A stretch of DNA of 7,052 bases from Blautia sp. (GTDB taxonomy: Bacteria; Bacillota; Clostridia; Lachnospirales; Lachnospiraceae): contig JAFOJB010000501.1 of the NCBI GenBank assembly GCA_017420455.1, forward strand, positions 1 through 7,052, in the 5' to 3' direction. The notes beneath the pieces were generated by a model. The model did no database searches, had not been told where the DNA came from, and worked only from the letters and a program-made list of their open reading frames with translations. Made by a program: the position numbers and the translations under genes. How positions within the stretch are numbered: position 1 is the stretch's first letter; the number at the start of each line of letters is the position of its first letter. This document shows, one piece after another, positions 1 to 5,584 of the stretch.

Positions 1-923
1 CCTGCCGCCTGCGGTGCCTTCGTACCGATTTTAATCGTCCAGGCCCTGGTTTCATCCTCACCGGAGGTCAGAAAGCTCATAAGGCCCAGGAGTCTGTAGC
101 TGGCCCGGATCAGCTTTTCCAGGCCTGATTCCTGGATTCCCAGGTCCTCCAGGAACATTTTTTTCTCGTCGTCCTCCAGCTCGGCGATCTCCTGTTCTAT
201 CTTCGCGCAGATCACAAATACCTCGCTGTTCCGGGAAGCGGCAAACTCCTTTACCCTTTTTACATTTTCATTGGAGGCGCCGTCGTCCGGCAGATCGTCC
301 TCGGAGACATTCGCCGCATAGATCACAGGCTTTGCCGTCAGCAGATTGTAGGAGTTCAGGAAGCCCTGCTCATCCTCATTGGCGCATTCCAGCGTGATGG
401 CCATATTCCCGTCTTCCAGGTAAGCCTTCACCTTCTTCAGGAATTCGTATTCTTTGCCGGCCTCTTTATCCATTTTGGCGCTCCTGGCCACCTTGGCGAT
501 CCTCCGTTCCAGGATCTCCAGGTCTGAGAAGATCAGCTCCAGGTTAATGGTCTCGATATCCCTGAGAGGATCGATGCTTCCGTCTACATGGACCACATTC
601 GGGTCGGCAAAGCAGCGCACCACGTGAACCACTGCGTCCACCTCACGGATGTTGGCGAGAAACTGGTTTCCCAGACCTTCTCCCTTTGACGCTCCCTTCA
701 CAAGACCTGCGATATCCACAAATTCGATCACCGCCGGCGTCACCTTTCTGGAGTGATAAAAATTCCCCAGAAGAGCCAGTCTCTCGTCCGGCACCGCCAC
801 GATTCCGATATTGGGGTCGATGGTGCAGAAGGGATAATTCGCCGATTCCGCCCCGGCCTTAGTCAATGAATTAAATAAAGTGCTTTTCCCTACGTTGGGA
901 AGGCCAAGAATTCCCAGTTTCAT
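1..923 (-). CDS. ychF: Redox-regulated/ribosome-binding ATPase YchF (Obg family), 3' end cut by window
   Basis: The first 307 residues are present and the rest runs off the window at base 1; family members are about 365 residues, so roughly the last 55-60 are missing. The protein opens with [15 protein letters not shown], giving the P-loop at residues 7-15. The G3 motif DIAG is at 70-73, followed by the family's glycine/lysine-rich stretch [15 protein letters not shown]. The G4 position reads NVSE (205-208) instead of NKxD, the known YchF change that shifts preference from GTP to ATP. Residues from about 280 start the C-terminal TGS domain, which is truncated here. YchF is a cytoplasmic, near-universal translation-associated ATPase that binds ribosomes and has been linked to stress responses. 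The start at 923 is chosen because the family begins exactly there and a clear AGGAG lies 9 bases upstream. It sits 55 bases after the sensor cyclase gene with no terminator between them. Identity is very secure. Confidence 0.97.
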   Translation of the reverse strand, partial: MKLGILGLPNVGKSTLFNSLTKAGAESANYPFCTIDPNIGIVAVPDERLALLGNFYHSRKVTPAVIEFVDIAGLVKGASKGEGLGNQFLANIREVDAVVHVVRCFADPNVVHVDGSIDPLRDIETINLELIFSDLEILERRIAKVARSAKMDKEAGKEYEFLKKVKAYLEDGNMAITLECANEDEQGFLNSYNLLTAKPVIYAANVSEDDLPDDGASNENVKRVKEFAASRNSEVFVICAKIEQEIAELEDDEKKMFLEDLGIQESGLEKLIRASYRLLGLMSFLTSGEDETRAWTIKIGTKAPQAA

Positions 924-932
924 TCTGTCTTT

Positions 933-937
933 CTCCT
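933..937 (-). promoter_or_regulatory. Ribosome-binding site of ychF
   Basis: On the minus strand AGGAG stands nine bases before the ATG at 923, inside an A-rich run (AAAAGGAGAAAGACAG). A second GGAG-containing string (GCAGGAG, about 946-952) lies further upstream and is too distant to serve this start. It fixes the ychF start. Confidence 0.8.
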
Positions 938-978
938 TTTCTTTTCTCCTGCTTAGGATCGATCCGGAAATAACTGTC

Positions 979-3825
979 TCAATCCTTACTTTTTCTGCCG
1001 TGGACAATATCCTTTTCTTCCAGCATCCGAAGGTCCGACAGCCGCATTCCTTCATCGAAATTGAAATGCTCCTGATCCATGGAACAGCTTCCCAGGCAGA
1101 AGGTGATCGGAACATTTTCCACGTAGACTTCTGACGCCTGCGTCCTGGCTTTCTGCGCTTTTTCCCAGGCCTCCTCCTCTGCAACGCCGGTGCAGAGGAC
1201 CAGATATTCGTCTCCTCCCAGCCGGAAGATCGTGTAGTCTTCTCCTTCAAAATTCCGCTTCAGGATATCTGCTATATGCTGCAGATAGATATCTCCGCTT
1301 TTATGCCCATAGATATCGTTGATCTTCTTCAGGTCATTGCTGTCTATCGAAAGGAAGGTGATGGGGAAGGCGGCCCCGGGAAGGACCTTTTCGTTCCATA
1401 CCTCCAGATAATTGCGGTTGTAAAGGCCTGTCAGGTAATCCTTGTAGGCGATCTCCTGCAGATGCTCCTTTTCCTTCTGTTCATATTTTTCTTTCAGGCG
1501 CCGGTCGTGCCGTTTTGAACGGGCGCGGAACAAGAGCGCCATGATACCGGAAACCAGCCCCGCTCCCAGGATGAGCAGCAGGACATGAATCTCCGTCCTT
1601 TCGATCAGTTTCTTTTCCTTTTTTATGGGAAACAGAATCTCCTGCAGGACCTCCTGGCTTTCATTGTCCACAATGCCGAAATGAAGAGTATAGCTGCCTC
1701 CCGGCAGATTCGTATAACTGATGTTTTCCAGCTTCTGCAGCCGTTCGACTGTCCGGGTCTGGTCAAACCCCTCCAGGAAGTAGAAGACCTTCAGGTTTTC
1801 CAGTCTGTAGGTAAGCACATGGGCGTTTATTTCAATCCTCTGGATATTTTCATCCAGAACACATTTACCCGTATTCTGGACATACATTTTTTTCCCATCC
1901 GCCGCCACCTTGTCTATGACCAGCTGATAGTCCTGCTTCTGCTCATTCTCCTTCCCGTAATCCATCCGAAGGCTCCCGAGCCCTTCTGAGCCGCAGAAAT
2001 AAAGGGTATCCCCGGATATACACTGGTTGGAATTTGCCGTGATCTCGAAGGGAAGTCCGTCCTGGTGCTGATAAAAGAGGAAATCGTTCTTTCCCTCCAT
2101 CAGCTTTTCCTCCGTGGTGCGGACGATGCCGCTTCCCGTCAGGATCAGAGCGCTTCCGTCCTCCGGCAGGAGGAAATCCAGCTTGTTGGAATTGACCAGC
2201 CGTTCCATCTGATGTGTCTTCAGGTCCTCATCCAGATACGCGATGCCATTGCCGGTGACCATGTAGACCACATCATATTTTCTGCCCCTGCAGAATTTCA
2301 TGATGACATTGGAGGGCAGTCCGTCTGCCGTCGTAATACGCCTGACCACCTTCCGGTCCTTCACCACATGGATCCCGTAACCGTCGGTGCCGTAAAGGGT
2401 GATCTCCCCCAGCGGCAGGACAGACAGCACCCGGCAGTTCATTTCCTTTGGATCCTCCAGCACATTTTCTGCTTTTTCCGTGGTAATACGGTAGGCGCCG
2501 CTGTCGGTCCCTGCCAGCATATCCTCTCCGTCGGGGATGAGGCATCGGAAGTTGTCCGAAGTGATCACCTTCGGATACTGCCTGGTTCCGTAGGTAACCC
2601 AGCCCTTCCCGCCGGTATAATGGAACAGACCGTTTCCTGTGGTGGCGATCCAGACTCCTCCATCCTCATCTCCATGGACTGCTCTTACACGCATGGACGA
2701 AAACCGGTTAAAGACGGGATCGATCATGGTTTCACAGGTAGAAGTACTCAGAATTTCCAGGCCTTTATCCTGGCCGATATACAGCCGGTTCCCGATCATC
2801 TCTACCGCATTCACTACCATGCTCTCCAGGCCGGCACTCTGGCTGATATTTCCGAATTTCCCCTGGGACACCTTCAGGATTCCCTGCCTGGAGGACATAA
2901 ACCAGAGGTTTCCCTCTCTGTCCCTCAGCATCTGGTCCACAGAGTTATTGATCTTCAGCCGCTGTAAACGGATCCTGCCGTGGTCGTATACCGCCACGCC
3001 TCTGTCGGAACAGATGTAGAGAAGATCTTCCCCCGCACAATAGATATCATTGATGCACTGGAGCCCTTCTATCGTGATCTCTTCCACAGCTTCGCAGGAA
3101 TCGTCCAGTACGAACACCTTATTTTCATCGGTACCCACATAGAACCGTCCGCTGCTCTCCTGACAGAAAACGCATCTTGGCCGGAAGTATCCGAAAGGCT
3201 TCGTGATTTCTCTGATCTGCCTGTTTTCCGCCTCCTGAAGGTACATACGATGGTCCCGTGTCATATAGATCATCCTGCCGTCCTGCAGGCACCGGATTTT
3301 CGCGATGAATCTGGTATCGGGCTCTCCCAGCGTCAGTTTTTCCAGAGAAGCGCCTTCCTTAAGCTCCCAGACCCCCTCTGTGGTTCCCAGATAGATGGTT
3401 CCGTCCGGCCCCTTTGCCAGGCTTTCCGCCTCGATCCCGTACACTCCCATTTCCTCGGAAAGGTAGGTGAGCTGCCCGTCATCGTAGTGTACAAGCCCCC
3501 TGTCCACCGACGCAATCCACAGGGCATCCTTCGTATCCGGCATAAGATCGGAGATATTCATCAGATCCCCTGCGTCGAAGGTTTCGAACACCCTGCCGTC
3601 ATACCTGGCAAGGCCTGCATAGCTTCCGATCCAGATAAAGCCATCCTCCGTCTGTGTAATCGCCGTGGAGGAGGTACCCGGAAGCCCTTCGGCATATGTA
3701 TAAACCTCCTGTGCATTACTGTCTATAAACAGCCCGCCGTCATCCGCCCTGACATTCAGATACGCCAGAGCAAAGAAAAACAAAAAGAAAAAGCAGCCGG
3801 CTGTCAGTCTTTTCTCTTTACTCAT
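979..3825 (-). CDS. Exported beta-propeller sensor diguanylate cyclase (Reg_prop repeats, Y_Y_Y, membrane helix, GGDEF)
   Basis: This 948-residue protein has an N-terminal hydrophobic segment (about 10-23, rich in Phe; signal peptide or anchor, with a possible cleavage after VRA at 27). About 12-14 two-component-regulator propeller repeats follow (about 35-620). Recognisable copies begin or centre near 47 (GLPGTSS, then GFIWIGS), 101 (ALWIAS), 141 (DGTIYLGT), 305 (GNLWFMS), 347 (RLYIGQ), 390 (GVWIATTGNGL), 439 (GTDSGAY), 479 (GTDGYGI) and 502 (GLPSNVI). A Y_Y_Y-like beta domain (about 665-735) precedes a transmembrane helix (about 746-766), a charged helical linker (768-792) and a C-terminal GGDEF domain (about 795-945). 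The active-site motif is GGDEY (870-874). The metal and guanine residues fit PleD by motif: D828 (in DSNDLKKIND), N836, D845 and E873. No RxxD I-site precedes the motif. Expected role: an extracytoplasmic signal, perhaps a glycan by analogy with Bacteroides hybrid sensors, controls c-di-GMP synthesis inside. The ligand is unknown. The ATG is the only plausible start, since a stop lies 19 codons upstream with no start codon between. Confidence 0.9.
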   Translation of the reverse strand: MSKEKRLTAGCFFFLFFFALAYLNVRADDGGLFIDSNAQEVYTYAEGLPGTSSTAITQTEDGFIWIGSYAGLARYDGRVFETFDAGDLMNISDLMPDTKDALWIASVDRGLVHYDDGQLTYLSEEMGVYGIEAESLAKGPDGTIYLGTTEGVWELKEGASLEKLTLGEPDTRFIAKIRCLQDGRMIYMTRDHRMYLQEAENRQIREITKPFGYFRPRCVFCQESSGRFYVGTDENKVFVLDDSCEAVEEITIEGLQCINDIYCAGEDLLYICSDRGVAVYDHGRIRLQRLKINNSVDQMLRDREGNLWFMSSRQGILKVSQGKFGNISQSAGLESMVVNAVEMIGNRLYIGQDKGLEILSTSTCETMIDPVFNRFSSMRVRAVHGDEDGGVWIATTGNGLFHYTGGKGWVTYGTRQYPKVITSDNFRCLIPDGEDMLAGTDSGAYRITTEKAENVLEDPKEMNCRVLSVLPLGEITLYGTDGYGIHVVKDRKVVRRITTADGLPSNVIMKFCRGRKYDVVYMVTGNGIAYLDEDLKTHQMERLVNSNKLDFLLPEDGSALILTGSGIVRTTEEKLMEGKNDFLFYQHQDGLPFEITANSNQCISGDTLYFCGSEGLGSLRMDYGKENEQKQDYQLVIDKVAADGKKMYVQNTGKCVLDENIQRIEINAHVLTYRLENLKVFYFLEGFDQTRTVERLQKLENISYTNLPGGSYTLHFGIVDNESQEVLQEILFPIKKEKKLIERTEIHVLLLILGAGLVSGIMALLFRARSKRHDRRLKEKYEQKEKEHLQEIAYKDYLTGLYNRNYLEVWNEKVLPGAAFPITFLSIDSNDLKKINDIYGHKSGDIYLQHIADILKRNFEGEDYTIFRLGGDEYLVLCTGVAEEEAWEKAQKARTQASEVYVENVPITFCLGSCSMDQEHFNFDEGMRLSDLRMLEEKDIVHGRKSKD

Positions 3826-3830
3826 TCCAG

Positions 3831-3835
3831 TCCCT
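3831..3835 (-). promoter_or_regulatory. Weak ribosome-binding site of the sensor cyclase
   Basis: The only purine-rich match before the ATG at 3825 is AGGGA, five bases upstream (ACAGGGACTGGA then ATG). It is clearly poorer than the ychF site, suggesting modest translation or a contribution from leader structure. It is still the best start available in this frame. Confidence 0.4.
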
Positions 3836-3847
3836 GTCTCTTTCCCG

Positions 3848-3867
3848 GGGGAAGGATCTGTTTCCCC
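3848..3867. repeat. Short inverted repeat in the leader (GGGGAA / TTCCCC)
   Basis: A perfect six-base inverted repeat, GGGGAA and TTCCCC, encloses eight bases and ends 22 bases before the cyclase start codon. In RNA it would form a GC-rich hairpin just upstream of the weak ribosome-binding site without covering it. No T-run follows on the minus strand, so it is not a terminator. Confidence 0.45.
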
Positions 3868-3928
3868 GTAAAAAACATTTCAGAATGCATACACCCGGAC
3901 AAACGTTCCCGTCATCGCTTTGCCTTTC

Positions 3929-3949
3929 CCTTTTCTCCCGGGGAAAAGG
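3929..3949. repeat. Seven-base inverted repeat in the leader (CCTTTTC / GAAAAGG)
   Basis: Perfect arms of seven bases enclose a seven-base loop that itself contains CCCGGG. No T-run follows on either strand, so a terminator is unlikely. It may be an operator-like site or part of a folded leader; the sequence alone does not decide. Confidence 0.5.
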
Positions 3950-3973
3950 ACTCCGGCGAAGCATCTTATACGC

Positions 3974-4013
3974 AAAAGGAAGGGCTGCATGCATCCAGGA
4001 TGCAGCCCCTTCC
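3974..4013 (-). terminator. Rho-independent terminator after rpe
   Basis: Seven bases after the rpe stop codon, the minus strand carries GGAAGGGGCTGCAT, a nine-base loop, then ATGCAGCCCTTCC: thirteen pairs with one bulged G, followed at once by TTTT. The T-run is short, but the stem is strong and correctly placed. It should end the prkC-rsgA-rpe transcript and separate it from the sensor cyclase. Confidence 0.85.
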
Positions 4014-4020
4014 CAGGCTT

Positions 4021-4698
4021 TCAGATATTATCGATTTTCCTGATCTCCTGCAGCTTGTCCTGGGCACGTCTTACGTTCCCCTGCAGGTCTTCTCCAAACA
4101 GATAAGACCCGGCTACCAGATAGTTTGCCCCGGCCTCCACCACTGTCCTCAGGGTACTGTCGTTGATGCCGCCGTCCACCTGGACATCGGCGTGGTATCC
4201 ATTTTCCCGGATGAGCGCTCTGACCTCCCGGATCTTTTCGGTACATTCCGGAAGATATTTCTGACCGCCGAAGCCTGGCTGGACGGTCATGATCAGGACC
4301 ATATCCACCTCAGGCAGTACCGGAAGAATGCTCTTCACGGGGGTCTCCGGTTTCACGGATACTCCCGCCTTTACATTTGCCTCTTTGATCTTCCTGATCG
4401 TCCCTGCCAGATCCCTGCAGGCCTCCTGGTGGACCGTGATGGAATCTGCCCCGCAGGACACAAATTCCTGGATATATCTTTCCGGCTCCTGTATCATGAG
4501 GTGTACATCAAAAAACAGAGAGCTTTCTTTACGGATAGACCGGATCACCGGCATGCCAAAGGAAATGGATGGAACAAAAATGCCGTCCATGACATCGATG
4601 TGTACGATCTCGATCCCGGATTCCTGAAGGATCCTCATCTGGTCTCCAAGCCGGTTGAAATCTGCCGAAAGGATAGATGGGCAAAATCTGTAATTCAT
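4021..4698 (-). CDS. rpe: Ribulose-phosphate 3-epimerase
   Basis: A 225-residue protein, normal length for the family (about 215-230). It interconverts D-ribulose 5-phosphate and D-xylulose 5-phosphate in the cytoplasmic pentose phosphate pathway, as a metal-dependent TIM barrel. Visible signatures are CPSILSADF at 6-14, the metal ligands H33 and D35 in HIDVMDG, H66 in DVHLM, the flexible loop MTVQPGFGGQ at 137-146, and D175 in VDGGIN. GS at 197-198 fits the phosphate-binding end of the barrel. The four metal/catalytic residues (H33, D35, H66, D175) are intact. The reading frame stays open upstream to 4824, but the family start MNYRFCPSIL is at 4698 and has a proper ribosome-binding site, so the shorter form is taken. 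Its ATG shares one base with the TGA of rsgA, implying translational coupling. A terminator follows directly; thiamine pyrophosphokinase, the usual next gene in Bacillus, is not here. Confidence 0.97.
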   Translation of the reverse strand: MNYRFCPSILSADFNRLGDQMRILQESGIEIVHIDVMDGIFVPSISFGMPVIRSIRKESSLFFDVHLMIQEPERYIQEFVSCGADSITVHQEACRDLAGTIRKIKEANVKAGVSVKPETPVKSILPVLPEVDMVLIMTVQPGFGGQKYLPECTEKIREVRALIRENGYHADVQVDGGINDSTLRTVVEAGANYLVAGSYLFGEDLQGNVRRAQDKLQEIRKIDNI

Positions 4699-5576
4699 CA
4701 ATACCGCCTCTTTTCTGATAATTCCTGACGCAGGAGTCTGTAGTTTTCGTATCTCTCTCTGCTGACAGACCCGGTCTCCAGGGCTCTTTTCACGCCGCAG
4801 TCCGGTTCTTTCAGATGCTGGCACCCCTGGAACCTGCAGTCCTTCTCAAAGCTTCTGAACTCCCTGAAATACAGGGAAAGACTCTCCGCCTCCATTTCCG
4901 GAAGATACAGGGAAGAAAACCCCGGCGTATCCACAAGGAAGGTATCGTCCCCTACCGGGACGATCTCGGAATGACGGGTAGTATGCTTACCTCTCTTCAG
5001 CTTTCTGCTGATCTCACCGGTTTTCATCTGTGCCTGCGGAAGCAGGGAATTGGTAAGCGAAGATTTTCCCACTCCCGAAGGCCCGGCTGTTACCGTAGTC
5101 TTCCCCCGAAGAAACTCCCGGACCTCCCTGACGCCCGCGCCTTCCCTGGCGCTGGTCCGGAACACCGGATAACCCGCTTTTTCATAGATCTGCGCCATCC
5201 TGGAAACATCCTCTGCCTCCGGGAGATCCATTTTATTGAAGCAGATGGCGCATGGGATTTCCTGCTTCTCCATCATGACCAGAAACCGGTCCAGGAGAAG
5301 GTAGTTAGGAGCGGGATTCTCCGCAGCAAAGACTACGAAAGCCTGATCCACATTGGCTACCGCAGGCCTGACCAGAGAAGATTTCCGGGGAAGGAGGCGG
5401 ATGATATTCCCCTCCTTCTCTGCCTCGTCCAGTACCACGATCTCTGCCTGGTCTCCTACCAGAGGCTTCTGATTGTCCTTCCGGAAGATTCCTTTCGCCC
5501 TGCATTCGTAAATTTCATTATCCTGGGCATAAACATAGTAAAACCCGGCTATCCCTTTTATGATCTTTCCAGTCAT
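4698..5576 (-). CDS. rsgA: Small-ribosomal-subunit biogenesis GTPase RsgA (CpgA/YloQ type)
   Basis: A 292-residue protein, full length for the Firmicutes form. RsgA is a circularly permuted GTPase that assists late 30S maturation and is stimulated by the ribosome. The order seen is an N-terminal OB fold (about 1-70), then G4 NKMD (114-117), a G5-like TSA (141-143), G1 GPSGVGKSS (165-173), switch I with RGKHTTRH (195-202), G3 DTPG (216-219), and a C-terminal zinc knuckle with C247, C252, H254 and C260 (C-x4-C-x-H-x5-C). The permuted G4-G5-G1-G3 order and the knuckle are diagnostic. It lies three bases after prkC and overlaps rpe by one base. In B. subtilis the orthologue CpgA is phosphorylated by PrkC; the segment KTTV (159-162) just before the P-loop may correspond to that site, which I infer from memory rather than from an alignment. 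Confidence 0.97.
   Translation of the reverse strand: MTGKIIKGIAGFYYVYAQDNEIYECRAKGIFRKDNQKPLVGDQAEIVVLDEAEKEGNIIRLLPRKSSLVRPAVANVDQAFVVFAAENPAPNYLLLDRFLVMMEKQEIPCAICFNKMDLPEAEDVSRMAQIYEKAGYPVFRTSAREGAGVREVREFLRGKTTVTAGPSGVGKSSLTNSLLPQAQMKTGEISRKLKRGKHTTRHSEIVPVGDDTFLVDTPGFSSLYLPEMEAESLSLYFREFRSFEKDCRFQGCQHLKEPDCGVKRALETGSVSRERYENYRLLRQELSEKRRY
4707..4710 (-). promoter_or_regulatory. Ribosome-binding site of rpe, inside the rsgA 3' end
   Basis: GAGG, within AAAAGAGGCGG, lies eight bases before the rpe ATG at 4698 and within the last codons of rsgA (encoding EKRRY). It decides in favour of the 225-residue start over the longer open frame. Confidence 0.7.
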
Positions 5577-5577
5577 A

Positions 5578-5584
5578 GATCACC
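5578..5584 (-). promoter_or_regulatory. Ribosome-binding site of rsgA spanning the prkC stop codon
   Basis: The minus strand reads GGGTGATCT then ATG. GGTGATC complements the 5' part of the anti-Shine-Dalgarno tail (as in GGAGGTGATC) and includes the TGA stop of prkC. A site this close to the ATG is plausible only in that extended register. It implies ribosomes finishing prkC pass straight to rsgA. Confidence 0.45.

Larger units (their letters stand above)
3826..3973 (-). other. Non-coding leader between the rpe terminator and the sensor cyclase
   Basis: No gene fits here. On the minus strand the stretch contains two perfect short inverted repeats (3929-3949 and 3848-3867) and a run of six T (3875-3870) after a weak four- to five-pair hairpin (3888-3875). 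Because the rpe terminator lies upstream, a promoter for the cyclase should be in this region, but none is convincing. The best pair I can draw is ATGACG, 18 bases, then TATGCA (about 3917-3888), which matches the consensus poorly. A TATAAG just after the terminator T-run is another weak -10 without a good -35. The string GGCAAAGCGATG recalls the core of c-di-GMP-I riboswitches, but the GGCAAACC element, the GNRA loop and the 3' AGCC element are absent, so no riboswitch is called. Confidence 0.5.

Noticed and set aside
956..965. Palindrome GGATCGATCC between the cyclase and ychF as a terminator
   Set aside because: It is ten bases with no loop and no following T-run on the minus strand, so it is likely chance.
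3793..3804. Lipobox-like LTAGC at residues 7-11 of the sensor cyclase
   Set aside because: It lies before the hydrophobic stretch rather than after it, so it cannot be a lipoprotein signal.
3870..3888. Hairpin plus T6 in the leader as an attenuator
   Set aside because: The stem is only four or five mostly A-T pairs, too weak to call a terminator.
3905..3955. c-di-GMP-I riboswitch before the cyclase
   Set aside because: Only a short GGCAAAGC-like string is present; the upstream GGCAAACC element, the GNRA loop and the 3' AGCC element are not seen. Kept as a lead only.
2980..4728. Long plus-strand open frame of 582 codons (and others such as 4815-6485)
   Set aside because: They are antisense to well-recognised genes, give low-complexity His/Pro/Leu-rich translations with no domain, and arise from the codon bias of the minus-strand genes.
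4699..4824. N-terminal extension of rpe up to an ATG at 4824
   Set aside because: It overlaps the rsgA zinc-knuckle coding region, has no family support, and the canonical MNYRFCPSIL start at 4698 has its own ribosome-binding site.
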